From Solanum dulcamara (Eukaryota > Streptophyta > Magnoliopsida > Solanales > Solanaceae), in assembly GCF_947179165.1 (NCBI RefSeq), contig NC_077243.1, positions 37,646,001 through 37,710,000 of the forward strand: 64,000 nt of DNA, in the 5' to 3' direction. Positions within the stretch are counted from its first letter, which is position 1, and every line of letters starts with the position of its first letter. The translations under genes and the position numbers were made by a program. Of this stretch, positions 25,100-36,240 are shown in pieces. The notes under the pieces were generated by a model that had not been told where the DNA came from, ran no database searches, and saw nothing but the letters and a program-made list of their open reading frames with translations.

Positions 25100-25498
25100 A
25101 TTTGACTCATATGTTGCAACATATGAGTCATCTAGTGAAACTCTTCACTCATATAGGATGAACTTTTTTCTTGCTTTTCTATACTGACTCTCCATTGTCT
25201 TGGGAACCAACTCCCATTATTCATTTTCTTAGGAACCAAACATTAAATATAATGATTACACCATTGTAGCTGTCACATCATCACAACTTTTAACAATATT
25301 GCATGCATCGAAGAGTTTGACTTTTCTAAGTGTAATTATCTATCAATTTAAAAACCGCAACTCTGCTAGCAACTTTTCGACATTTTCCTACTACAAGCCT
25401 TTTCACACCTCAAAAGTTGCAACTCTTCATTTCATAAATTCAAAACCCACAGAATGAAATTTTGCATGCTACTGATGAATCGTCTTTCAAGAAAAAGC
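25100..25498. repeat. Host segment: end of a 21-bp array and F-box upstream region
   Basis: 25100-25135 completes the 21-bp array (gactcatatgttgcaacatatgagtc). The remainder up to the F-box ATG is AT-rich with no coding signal. It is the former 5' flank of the F-box pseudogene; I see no clear TATA box. Confidence 0.5.
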
Positions 25499-25649
25499 AT
25501 GAAGAAGACTATTAAAAGAAGAAGAAAAATGAAGGAAATACTTGTCAAGGAAGTTGTAGGGTTAACATCTCCCTTCCTAAAGAGGTGCTGACTGAAATAT
25601 TTGCGAAGGTTGCTTCGCGTCTTACTTCACGGATTATATAAATCTCAAA

Positions 25650-25651
<2 letters not shown>

Positions 25652-25699
<48 letters not shown>
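25652..25699. repeat. (AT)n microsatellite in the F-box intron
   Basis: About 24 AT units lie directly downstream of the exon-1 remnant of F-box copy 1. Confidence 0.95.
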
Positions 25700-25704
<5 letters not shown>

Positions 25705-26088
25705 TATTAATATCTTATTTACAATGAATAATTGAAATATTATTTACTAACATTTGCCTTTTTAGTTCCAAGGTTTTTAATGAAGCTAAAACAGAATCAT
25801 ACATTTACCAGAACCTATCGCTGGTAGACCTTCATTTTGATGATGCATCATGGCCTCCAAAGAGTGTGAAGAAATAGAAGATGAATGAATTTTTTTACCT
25901 ATACTAAAATTGTGGGAATAGAGATGCCTTGTTTAGAAAAGGCATGGTAATAATTAATTTTAAATCTTTTAAATTACTTACTGATCTATTCAGTCTGCTT
26001 GATATTAAATTACTAATGTTTACTTACTTATATGTGTTATTTTTCATAGATAGACTTTTTCAGAAATAATAAGCCAGAAGAAGCCTTT

Positions 26089-26465
26089 TTTTTAACGACC
26101 CTTGGGGGGGTCAGGGGCTGAGCATCACCCCAGGACTTAACATAAATAAACATCAAAACAAAATACACGGAGGGGTATATAAACCTGATCTCCAATTCTA
26201 GGTGGTTCATAAGTCAACTAACCTACTAAGTCCGATCAACTCATCCCCAATACTATGAAAATGCACACTTAAATAGTATGCACGTACTAGAGAGGACAAC
26301 TCTCAATACAAGATATCTAGAAAAGCGTAAATAAGGGAGACTCTTCCCTTACATTAGTAAGAAAAGAGAATGATCAAAAACCTATTCTACAAAGCTATGA
26401 TCTTAAAAAAGAAATAGCTATGGAGAAAAGGAGAACAAAAGAGTATAGAGACATCTATACTAATC
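26089..26465. mobile_element. Unclassified 377-bp insertion in the F-box pseudogene
   Basis: The F-box frame (..PEEAF) stops at 26088 and resumes (EFLKQAANKGH) after 26475. The flanks are the near-identical 10-mers agaagccttt (26079-26088) and agaagtcttt (26466-26475), which suggests a 9-10-bp TSD. The insert begins TTTTTAACGACCCTTGG and has a GGGGTCAGGGGCTGAGCATC passage. No terminal inverted repeat or coding sequence is evident. The TSD length fits a Mutator-type insertion, but an LTR scrap is also possible. Confidence 0.45.
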
Positions 26466-27059
26466 AGAAGTCTTTGAATTTCTAAAACAAGCAGCAAATA
26501 AAGGCCACATTCGAGCCCTGTATACATCTGGCATAATTTCAGTCTTATTGGGTGGTGACTCCATGCAAGATTATGTGATGTTGATTGGCAACATGAAAGA
26601 AATAGAGCACCTTAGTAAAATAAGAGAATGTCAAAAGACATTAAAACAAATCTTGCGTGATAGTTGGGTTTTGAAGCACACAATATTGAGAGAAAGGCCT
26701 ATCTGTTGCACAATTCAGCATGAGCATCCTTATGTTCGCAGGAAGCAAGGCTGGCCTGATAGAGATAGTAGTGACTATGAACATGTAGATTTTCATTGCC
26801 ATGGTTGTATTTGTCAAGTAGAAATTGATTGTATCGTTAGAGATTTGGCATTCTAGCTAATGATAATTTTTTCTGATATTTGGTGCATTTTTAAATCCAA
26901 CAACTAATGTAATATATCTTTCGATTGTATATAATATTGTGCATAAGTTAATTTAGAAAGGTAATAAAATGAAGATTGTATAAGTGTCAAGTTGCAACTT
27001 CTGATTTACAAAAAGTATTTGGCCCATCCTCCTATGTTGAATAAGAAATTCTTGCTCAA

Positions 27060-29735
27060 TCCTCTAAAGAAACAAAAGATGGAGGAGAAGAAAAAGGAGA
27101 AGATAAGATTGAGGAAGTAGATAAAGAAAATAAAGATGATGAGAAAGAAGAAGAAAAAAGAGAAGACAAGGTACAGGAAGAAGAAAAAGAAAATAAAGAT
27201 GATGAGAAAGAAGAAGAAAAAAAATAACAATGATGAAGAAGAAGAATAAGAAGAAGATCAAATATCTCTTGTTTAATGTAGAAAAAAACTGAAAGTGAAA
27301 CATGATGAAGACATTTGAGGCAGACATAATGATACTATCACCTCTTCATCTCAAGAAGTAATAAAAGTTGTCAACAGAGGAAGATTTTTTCTGTGCATCT
27401 CCAGCCTGATGCTACTAGTGATATCATAATAAAGTCAACCTTGGGAAAAGCTTTGACAAGTTCAGGGTTGATATACTCCAGAATCAAGGTCGGAAAGATT
27501 TTTTTAGGAGTAGTTGTTTTAGCAAATATCCTGATTTGACTTTAGATAATAATGCCCATTTTCAAATGAGAATGGTGTATTATCTTCTGAAAAAAAGATT
27601 TATGTTTGAAAATAATGAAAAGAAGGATGAGGTTTGGATCAATTACTATGGCATGCCACTTGGTTTAGGTAGAAAGGAGTTTACCATAGTGACAAGACTA
27701 AATTGTTATCCTCCTTCTTAGCCCCCTGATTTTAAACCACCAAAACAATCCTACGAATGAAGGACTAATCAAAAGATAAAAGAAGCTAAGGAAACAACAA
27801 ATAAAAAAGATTCAGGTGATAAAGACTCGGTGTCCCTTCTTGGTCCAAGCTTCAAGAATCCCAGATTGGTAGCTTTGTTGAGCTAGAAAATATCTTAAAG
27901 AAGCACAATGAGTCATTATGCTTACTTTGGTTCCTACATAATATACTTTTGCCCAAAACTATCCACAACAACATCCCCATTAATTTGGTGAAGTTATTAG
28001 AGGATATTGAGGCTTTCAACAAATACCCTTGGGGTCATGAAAGCTACATATTGACTGTCAAATACTTGTTATCTCCATTATCTTCAAAGATGAGCAACTT
28101 GTATGAATTTTCATAGGCTTTCATGGTAAATACATATTTTCTTTGGTGTTTTTCATATCTTATTGAATAATACAATTGTTGATTTTTTGACATTCCTTTT
28201 TTATAGGCTTGAGAATTTGAATCCATTCCTTATTTGAGGCAACAGGTAATTTCCAAGGAAGAGCTTTCAACCCCAAGAATGTTGAGATGATTGTCTGTCA
28301 AAAACAATAAAAATTCTCTGAATTTTTTTAACCCACCAGATGATGTAGTAAGAATAAGTTCTTGAAAGACAAGTAAGATGTTGCAACATATGCCTGACAT
28401 GTTACAACTTCAGACTCATATGTCACAACATATGATAAGCATACTAGCTTGTTTACAACTGATGGGTGATATGTTGCAATATTGCTGTCATATGTTGCCA
28501 CTTGTGACTAATATGTTACCACTTATGGGTCATAAGCTTCTTTGAAAGATTACCATGTTTCCTAACATATTAATTTTATTATTATTATAGCTTGTGCATC
28601 CATAGCTTGTATCAACAGAAAAAGAGTTTCAAATGACATTCTTTGTTACTCTAGGTGTTGTTGAAACCCTATTTGATCATGTGGTAGATTGGGTTGTCAT
28701 TCCATCAAAGAAAATACGGTGATCCATATACTACTCCTCAAGCTAAGAGGAGAAGAAAATACTTTGCTAAGGCATTATCAAATATGAAAACAAAAAGCTA
28801 TTGGAGAATGGCTGATGGCCACAAGGAAGAATCCTCCTCTAAAGAAGGTGAATGTTTACAAATTACTACCAAGGACAAAAAAGAATAAATTATTGATATT
28901 GATGAAAACCAAGGATCGCAAAATATACAACATGCACTTCTTTAATGGAAAGGATTTCAGGAAGATGACTACTATGGACGAATGGTGGGAGGACTGAGTA
29001 AGTTTTTTCAAATATGACAATTTTGTTTTAGATTTTCAATCATTACTAACTAAAATTAATTGTTATTTCAGTATGTTGATAAATTCTTTGCCTCATGCAG
29101 GAGAGACAAATCCGACTCGATGATAATTATGGTACACAAGATAGAATCTTGGATCTAAACTTCTATACTTCCTTCAAAAATAGTTACAAAGTACTTTGTG
29201 ATGAAGCAACAACTCCTGGTGGCAGAAGCTTAAAGGAGTTTCTTGCATCTTTTAAATGGGATGAAGATCTTTTTAACTATGTTAGAGGGAAGAGACCTTC
29301 CAAGTGGCATGGATTGGATAGGGGCAAGGAGGATTCTGGCAATTATGTGTTTAGCGAAAAAAATATTTTGCCAATCTTGAGATCCTCTTGAACGAGGAAG
29401 TCATGAATGTTTATGGCTACAACTTGCTAGTTTTTGAAGATTGTAATTTTCTGCCCTTAATACAGCCTATGTTGGATTTATTCCGATCATGTTGAGGCAA
29501 AGTGAATTCATGAAGCATTTGTCTAGAAAATTGCTCAACGAATCATGGGGTTTTGAAAAAGAAAATCGAGTCGCCAACCTCTCCAGAAATGAAAGTAATG
29601 TCGTGTGCGGATCATACTCGCTTGCATTTATGAAGCAATTGCTAACCGACATTACTATGGATGGCAAAAATACTTTATTAAATAATAATACTGTGAATAG
29701 AATGCAATGGATTTAGGCTGCTGGGATAGTATCCG
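27060..29735 (+). pseudogene. DUF1985/Ulp1-type cysteine protease pseudogene, copy 1
   Basis: Ulp1-family proteases remove SUMO-like modifiers; plant transposons carry many copies. Order: a highly charged Glu/Lys segment (27079-27225) containing an internal ~66-bp duplication; a DUF1985 domain in pieces (PDLTLDNNAHFQMRMVYYLL, DEVWINYYGMPLGL near 27536-27721; then SLCLLWFLHNILL and KYPWGHESYILTVKYLL near 27900-28090); a YLRQQV piece near 28235; a 21-bp repeat array at 28378-28545; then a C-terminal protease-like part with MTTMDEWWED (28970-28996), RILDLNFYTSFKN and GGRSLKEFLASFKWDEDLFNYVRG (29095-29300). The probable nucleophile cysteine is kept in VVCGSYSLAF (TGC at 29606-29608). Stops and frameshifts are spread throughout. 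It lies downstream of F-box copy 1 on the same strand. Domain naming is from memory of the families. Confidence 0.78.
28378..28545. repeat. 21-bp repeat array inside Ulp1 copy 1
   Basis: Units such as gttgcaacatatgcctgacat, gttacaacttcagactcatat and gtcacaacatatg..., then gttgcaatattgctgtcatat, gttgccacttgtgactaatat, gttaccacttatgggtcataa. The period is 21 bp apart from an indel. The array lies between the DUF1985 part and the protease part of the pseudogene. Confidence 0.8.
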
Positions 29736-30380
29736 AGAGCTTAGATCTCTAATGGGCAAGGTGTTATCATATTACTATGAACTAACAATATTTACTAGTT
29801 GTCTTTTATTTTGTCAACTTCATGCAATGGTTTTTTAATCATCACGGTTATATTTATTAGTCATAAATTACAACATATGAGTCGTATGTTTCAACATATT
29901 ACTCATACGTAGCAACATATGAATATTAATAAATGATTGTAAGACTACTAAATGAATAAATGCAACAGAAAAAAGAAATAAAAATGGAAAAAGTGAACCA
30001 AAATCTAGATGGATCCCTATCAATATTTTAGTAACATTATGTTAAGAAATTTTAATGATTGAGATATGTTTACCACAAAATGAAGAATCAAAAATATTTT
30101 TCATATGCTTCGAATTGTTAAAATTAATTTTATTACATTTTATAAAAAATTAATAATTATAAAAATGAGGCCCCAAAAAATAAGGGGACTAAAGCCTTTG
30201 CTTCACGCTAAGGCTTGCAATGTAGGTGAATCTTCTTGAATTTGGTAGATTTATGGGGAAGGGGATCCTTTAATAAATTATCGACAACCCATTTCATAAG
30301 TCATCTCGATCATTCCTGAAGACAATCAAATGGCGATTTAGACTAGTTAATATAGGCTTTGGAGATTGGACTTCTTAGCC
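29736..30380. other. AT-rich spacer with one 21-bp block and a hAT-like scrap
   Basis: No gene. A short 21-bp array is at about 29865-29930 (gagtcgtatgtttcaacatat, tactcatacgtagcaacatat). About 30163-30225 (gaggccccaaaaaataagggg then ctaaagcctttgcttcacgc) resembles one end of the GGGCGGCTC/ggcctaaagc repeat also seen at 60912-60975, possibly a hAT-type terminus fragment. Confidence 0.4.
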
Positions 30381-30382
30381 AC

Positions 30383-30390
30383 TATAAATA
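30383..30390 (+). promoter_or_regulatory. Candidate TATA box (TATAAATA)
   Basis: A good plant TATA consensus about 135 bp upstream of the open region beginning at about 30517 and 163 bp before the ATG at 30553. A pyrimidine-rich leader (tttctctactctccatcc) follows. This is a prediction from position and motif only. Confidence 0.4.
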
Positions 30391-30552
30391 CACTCAACCG
30401 TCATTCCACTTCTATATTGAAAACTAATTTTTCTCTACTCTCCATCCATAAACTCAACCACGTCTTCCCCAGTAAATCAAAATAAGGATATTTCTACATC
30501 TCAGTCATAGACAGTTTGGGAAAAGGAACTCCTTCAGTGCAAACTCATCTTC

Positions 30553-30909
30553 ATGGAACGCGCTATGGAAAGTGATCCCGTCTGGGAGAAAGAACTCCTT
30601 AGGAGCGAACTCGATGTCATGAAATGTGGTTTGCAACAACTTAGGCAGTATATGTGGACATTGAGGTGTAAATTCTTTAACTTGGCTAAACAAGTTAAGA
30701 ATGAGACCAAGGAAGGTGGTGGTGCACGAAGTGACAAGGAAGAAGCTAAACGAGTTAAGCAAGATGCCCTGCAATGTGCTTGTGCCAGTGGGTGGCATGT
30801 GGGAGGTTGTCATGTTGTTAAATTTTTTGTGTTGATATTATTTTGTTTTTTCTTAAAGAAAAAATCAGTTATGTCCTTATGTTTGTATGTTTTTTGTATT
30901 GTTAAATAA
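30553..30909 (+). CDS. Hypothetical small protein with an internal repeat
   Basis: A 118-aa open frame that I do not recognise. Residues 1-70 are charged and likely helical. Positions 90-100 are very hydrophobic (FFVLILFCFF), which would suit a C-terminal membrane anchor. The frame continues open upstream to a stop at about 30507, and there WEKELLQCKLIFM (30520-30555) mirrors WEKELLRSELDVM (30583-30621), a 63-bp spaced duplication. The TAG at about 30507 may have cut off an earlier start. A TATA-like box at 30383 is well placed. It sits between Ulp1 copy 1 and F-box copy 2 in decayed sequence, so it may be a young unknown gene, a fragment or chance. Confidence 0.33.
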   Translation: MERAMESDPVWEKELLRSELDVMKCGLQQLRQYMWTLRCKFFNLAKQVKNETKEGGGARSDKEEAKRVKQDALQCACASGWHVGGCHVVKFFVLILFCFFLKKKSVMSLCLYVFCIVK

Positions 30910-31284
30910 TGAATGTTTATGGAGTAACTTATGATGTGCAAATCAATATTTTATACCTTTTAAACGTTTTCTTATTTAGAACTTGTTAATAAGCCTTAAT
31001 TTAATTTTTCTAATTTATAGAAGATATGGGAATTTAAAGTTGTAAGTACTTTGTATTATCATTAAAAATTAGATTTGCACATCATAATTATTACTCATTT
31101 AAATTTCAGAAGTTAACTTATAAAACATTAAAGTAATTTGAAATTAATTAACTTTGAATAAAATGTATTATAATTTAAAAGTCAAACTATAATGTGATAT
31201 ATGTAACATTTTGATAAACTAGACGCAAAAATAATAAATTTTAAAAAGTAAATTAAAAATAAAGAGCAATTGTTGCTATTCGTT

Positions 31285-31435
31285 AATCAAATGTTGCAAC
31301 ATATTAGTCACAAGTTGCAACATTCGAGTCTTGTTGTGTGACTTATGAATCACAAGTTGCAACATTAATGTCATATGTTGCAACATACGTGTCACAAGTT
31401 GCGACATATTGATGACATGTTGCAACTTGTTGGTA
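31285..31435. repeat. 21-bp repeat array downstream of F-box copy 2
   Basis: Seven units or so; the cleanest consecutive ones are ttgcaacattaatgtcatatg, ttgcaacatacgtgtcacaag and ttgcgacatattgatgacatg. Each is exactly 21 bp and begins with the GTTGCAAC core. Confidence 0.85.
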
Positions 31436-31538
31436 AATCAATTATCTCTAGATCAATGCATATAATATAAAGCAAAAAGTAATACTAACAATCCAAACTA
31501 AAATTACATGTCATTATAAATCTTAGGATAAAACAAAA

Positions 31539-32405
31539 CTATTAAAGCAATTTCATGATCACAACTACAAGTATGACAATGAAAAAAGAAGTCTTCATCG
31601 TCGCTATCAATAGGCCAGCCATTTCTGCGAACACGATTTAGATGTAGAACAGTGCATTAACTGGGTCTTTGTCCCATAAATAAAGGATTAAGCACCCATA
31701 TTTGCCTCAAATTTCTTTTAAACCATGTCGTCAATCCCTTATATTTCTAAGGGGCTTGTTTTCTTTTATGTTGCCAAGCAACAATACCCCTTTCTGTATG
31801 TCTTCACCTCCCCTGAAGATTTAAATTATGGCAATGGCATACAATGTCCTAAGGTGGCCTTTGTTTGTTGCATGCTCCAGCAACTCCATTGCATGTTCTG
31901 GACTATGATTACTGAAAAAGTCCATCTACAAAAAAGCACAATGATAAACTCAATAAATTTATCACTAAAATGTCGCACACATATGAAAAGAAATTTAAAT
32001 TAATTGTTACCATGCCTTTTCGGTACAAGGTTTCTTTATTTTTGGAATTCCTACATATCTCCTAAATATTATTTATCCTTTTCATCCTCTTCACATTCCA
32101 TGCACTTTCAATCGAAAAAGTCTACCAATGTTAGGTTCTCATATATGTATCGTTCGTTTGTGATTTCGAAAAATAACTTTCAATTATAAAAAATTCAACC
32201 AGATAGAGATATAAATTTATATTGTTGTTCTAAACAGAATATATAAAAATATATATACATACCTTCGTTTGAGATTGATCAAATTCGTGAAAGAAAATGA
32301 AGCAACTTTTGCAATAATTTCTGTAATAATATGGTTCGGAAGGGATTCAAATAAAGAAGAAGATGTTTCTTTCATGACTCTTCTTCTTTTTGCATTCCTC
32401 CTCAT
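31539..32405 (-). pseudogene. F-box protein (At2g35280-like) pseudogene, copy 2
   Basis: On the minus strand the ATG at 32405 opens MRRNAKRRRVMKETSSSLFE, then the F-box SLPNHIITEIIAKVASFSFT followed by NLINLKRR. A good GT splice donor (AAG|GTATGT) is at 32262-32261. The next exon, near 32175, is degraded. Later pieces read DFFSNHSPEHAMELLEHATN, LLLGNIKENKPLRNI and a cysteine-containing 3' end with a stop at 31541-31539. These match copy 1 in order. Several stops and frameshifts show it is a pseudogene, although exon 1 is intact. Immediately upstream (32411 and higher) it is fused to the leader, PBS and LTR of a family B retrotransposon in the same direction. Confidence 0.8.
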
Positions 32406-32410
32406 CTATA

Positions 32411-35400
32411 GCCTCCCAAAGATAAGTCACAGATGTCTCCGCATCTATCCGCAAGACTCTACTAGACGTTAGCTCTGTAAAAGTAAAACTAGAGAACCGG
32501 GTGCTCTGATACCAACTTGTGATGACCCAATTTCTCAAGTCATTATGGCTCCTACTATGAACTTTCTGTAGGCCAGCCAACCCATATCCTAGAATAGTGA
32601 GTAGTGGGATATCAGGTAAAAGATTTATAATTTAAGCTAAAAATAGTAATGAAGTAATAATAACACAAATGAACCGCGGAAGCAAATCAAAATATATACA
32701 AACCAAAAGATCCCTCCTAGAACCTGGAAGTCACACGTACAGAGCTACAACAAAATGAGTACAAGTCCCAAAAGTGGAGAAAAGAAACAAGGTTGTCTCA
32801 AAAAGCAAAAGACAGGAAAAATAAATGTACAGTGGGAGATGAGTAAATCTAGAATGTTGTGTGCTCACCCTCATGTCCGATCATGACTACAGCTGGATCA
32901 AAATCAATGTTGATAACTAGTACTCGTACCTGCATCATAAAAACAAATACAGAGTGTAGTATGAGTAATAAAACAATTGGTACCCAGTAGGCATCATAGG
33001 CCAACTGAGCAAGATAAGCAAAAGTAAACTTAAATGGGAGAACTAACCACAACCAAAGTTAGAAACAACAACTTAAGGTAGGAATGTACACAAGCATACT
33101 CAACCCATAAGCAGAAGGAGAAAACTAGCTAGCTAAATCCATTAGGATCCCATAAACCAGACGGGTACCCTTGTGCACAAGTCTAAAAGTAACAATCGGA
33201 ATGGACTCCCATAAGCCCTATAGGAGCAGAGATAGTTGAAGTAAAATGAGGGAATCTGATGAAGCTCCAACAATGCCACAACTTCCCAAGGACTTGAACC
33301 GAACCATTCTGTAAGATTAAAGCTTTAACAAAAGTTGAACAATAGTTAAGGACTTGAACTGGAAAATCATAAGAGGATCAGGGACTTTAATCGAGATTTA
33401 ATAATAACCAAGGCATTGAAACAAGCTATGTACAATCATGGACTTGAACCATGTGTGAAAGAGATAAAGGACTTGAATCAAGGTAATAGTAGCTATGGAC
33501 TTGAACCAAGGCTAGTAAGTAGCTATGGACTTGAACCAAGGTTGATAGCGGCGATGACTCAAACCACAGCTAATTAAGGCCAGGGAATTAAACCAAGGCA
33601 ATAATACCTAGGCAAGGACTTGAACCCCACCCGGTGGAGTGAATGGGGACTTGAACCATGAACAAAAGCGAATAGGTCAGATATAGGATCAGTGGCCAAT
33701 CGAGCATCACAAGAGTACCCCGAATCTAAGCTCCATCAATAAATGACTTCATCCCAAACCACATCCAACCAGATTCGATGAATAAATATCCAGAACCAAG
33801 AACCAAGTGATACAGAACCGATAGAATGGTAGGATATTATAGAGATAAGGTTCCAGAGCTGTGTTACTACCTAGAAAAGACTTAGACTATTAGACTCAAG
33901 TCTTTCATATCAGTCTACAGGGAGCTAAGCTATCTAAAATGACATCAAAGAAGTTTCAAGGCCCGACAGCACCAAAATTATGCAAGTCTAGGGCAATACT
34001 TGTGTAAGCCTGGAATAAGGCCAAACATGCTTTCAAGGATATAAACCAAACACATAATACATGCCACAAGATATGGATGATCAACACTTGACAAGAGACA
34101 TGCTCAACTAGCCTAAATTCCCCAAAAATAGAGAATACAACATAAATTCTAGGAATTTAGCTTTCTCAACACCCAAAAACCCCAAACACAAACAAATCAG
34201 CATAAAATTCCTAAACATGCTCAGTCTAAAAAGGGGAAAACCATAGCCTACCTGTAGGCTAACCATGCACGCTCCAACTCAAAGAACTAGACTTTTTCCC
34301 TTCCGAATAGCCTCAGAATGTTGCCATGTTATGAATAATAGAATTACAACATCAATATGACCATTTTAACACAAAAATTACCAAATTCAGAGACGGTTTA
34401 AATTTCAGAGTCAAAAATAGGAATGTGGAAACCGCTTTATAAATTATGAAATTGACTCTGTGAAAAGGTCTTAAACACTACCCCAAACTTGTTTTCTAAA
34501 AAGGAACACAATTCGAGGCTCGAATCACCCCCAACAACCAACATGTATAAAATCACCATTAAAGGTAAAAGGGAAAATAAGGGCAGAAGCTATACTCAAG
34601 AAACTACCGAAAACGAAGGCTCAACAACTGAAATCAACCACACTACAATGATCCTCACAAAAAATCCCGTAGTCTAGACTCTTGAATCACCAAATTCGGA
34701 CCTTAAATAGCAAGAAATCATCCTCCAAAATTCACCAAAAATAGAGATAGTGAGCTATGGAAGCAGCTAAATCACAATTCTTACCTCCAATGAAGCTTCA
34801 AATGTGAATTCCAACAACACCGATGCGTTCTCCCCAGAAACCACACTAGCCTCTTGAACAGCTAGATTCGGACATAAAATGCCCAGGAAATCAAGTTTTA
34901 AAATTCTCTAAAAACCATTGCTCAAAACTCAACAATGGATGCAACAAAATGATTCAATTTAACTAAAACGATTAGTCTTCAACCAATTCTGACTGCACCA
35001 TGATGATCTTCACAAAAGATCATGCAAGATAGACCTTCGAATTACGAAATTCAAGCTTAAATTACTCAAGAAATACAACTTTCAAATTAGAAGAAAACTA
35101 ATAAGAAATGTTGTCTTATAGGGAGAGGGTGCACCAAATACGGTGCACCAAAGCATCAGTAAATTATTCTCATTTTTAAAGTCTTCAATGGGATGCTCGA
35201 GATTTATTCAAAACCTTATGCACGCAAATGAACTATGCTATCCCACTAAATTTAACATTTTGGACTCAATGGAGTATTTGAAATTTCCATCGAAGGTTAT
35301 CTTGAAAAAAATTGGGTCCCACACCCAAGAACCGATTTAAGCCAAAATCCACAAGGAGGCTCGAAATGAGATCGAAATCCTCAAAAACTGCACAAAAGGT

Positions 35401-35830
35401 CGTTCTAGACCAAACTCAACATTATAAAACTAACCACACTGTCAGAATTTCCATCCAAGTGCGTTTTTTAAGAATGTTGACTAAATTCAACCTTAGGCCA
35501 AATTTTAAAGGCTAAAATGTCAATTGGCCATAAACTCGTATCAAATGCCTTGACACTCATTCCTACCATGATACTAGCCTAATTTGGCAATTTTGGAGCT
35601 GATAGAGAATTCTATTCTGAGGTCATTTACCTGAAGTAATGACCAAAATCACCTTTTCAAATTATCATAGCTCCAAAGTCGGGAAATGAACCTAAAACCC
35701 AAATGAACGACTAGGCAACCGAACAGTCAGTGATAGCAAGTCATAAATGACTTGAGTTGGGTCACTATAGGAATTCTCTAAATGATAAAATGAATGCTTT
35801 ATTCTAAATATGACCTAAAGGGTCATTACA
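32411..35830 (-). mobile_element. Family B 5' LTR with PBS and leader, rest of element missing
   Basis: On the minus strand the LTR runs 35830 to 32518 (3313 bp; TGTAATGACCC...GGGTCATCACA), followed by a PBS and about 90 bp of leader. The leader words (gtctagtagagtcttgcgga, then gtgcggagac/ggaggctatag) also occur after the LTR at 50413. The leader stops at about 32411, six bases before the F-box start codon. There is no gag, pol or second LTR. No TSD can be read because the other end is gone. Confidence 0.82.
32503..32514 (-). other. Primer-binding site of the family B element
   Basis: The minus strand reads TGGTATCAGAGC, an exact match to the plant initiator-Met tRNA primer-binding sequence, 3 bases inside the LTR end. 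Confidence 0.88.
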
Positions 35831-35905
35831 ATGTTGCAACATAAACATCATATGTGGCAACATAAACATCATATGTGGCAACATATGTATCATATGTTGC
35901 AATAT
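35831..35905. repeat. 21-bp repeat block
   Basis: Directly abuts the LTR end at 35830: atgttgcaacataaacatcat, then two identical copies of atgtggcaacataaacatcat-type units and gtatcatatgttgcaatat. Confidence 0.8.
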
Positions 35906-35939
35906 CTTACCCATTTTCAGGAATTTTTTTAGAATTATT

Positions 35940-36240
35940 TTTAATGAGTTCTAACCTTTTTTGACCTTGTAGATAAAATATCAGGCCAAATATCATATAC
36001 TCAATATTTTGTTGGTTCTTTTTTTAACGAATGCTCTACCTGTCAATGCAAAAAATATCACCATAAACATAAGAATTATATTAATCGTGATACTAAATTG
36101 AAAAATACTATTAAGGAATTAAAACATAATAGGGGTGTTATTCACCAAAAAAGAATGATCATCCTTTGAAGAAAAAGTTTAGAAGTTTGTAAAAATTAAT
36201 TTGTAGAACACTATCGGAAAAAAAAGGACCATTAACAACT
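35940..36240 (+). pseudogene. Ulp1-type protease pseudogene copy 2, upstream part
   Basis: In the plus frame a basic, cysteine-containing stretch can be read (FFNECSTCQCKKYHHKHKN, then NTIKELKHNRGVIHQKR), followed by frameshifts. It resembles the linker before the catalytic region in plant Ulp1-like transposon proteins. The frame is broken at 36240 by the LTR element 36241-44627 and resumes at 44633. The TSD CAACT supports the two parts having been contiguous. Confidence 0.55.

Larger units (their letters stand above)
25499..26856 (+). pseudogene. F-box protein (At2g35280-like) pseudogene, copy 1
   Basis: F-box proteins link substrates to SCF ubiquitin ligases. The ATG at 25499 starts a basic MKKTIKRRRK leader. 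After a one-base frameshift the F-box itself reads SLPKEVLTEIFAKVASRLTS. An AT microsatellite (25652-25699) sits in what looks like the first intron. The next exon gives SKVFNEAKTESYIYQNLSLVDLHF, then broken pieces (DFFRNNKPEEAF). A 377-bp insert splits the final exon. The last part is open for 102 aa from 26548 and includes GGDSMQDYVMLIGNMKEI, a cysteine-rich CHGCICQVE segment and a stop at 26854-26856. The order matches the small plant F-box family with a C-terminal cysteine cluster. It has frameshifts, stops and an insertion, so it is dead. Copy 2 lies at 31539-32405 in the opposite direction. Confidence 0.83.

Noticed and set aside
27006..27327. Phe/Leu-rich minus-strand frames that look like membrane proteins
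   Set aside because: They are antisense to a Glu/Lys-rich coding segment of Ulp1 copy 1, and the hydrophobicity comes from reading GAA/AAG repeats backwards.
32347..32580. 77-aa minus-strand open frame across the LTR-leader-F-box junction
   Set aside because: It crosses LTR end, PBS and leader in a frame different from the F-box, with no domain; it is a chance frame.
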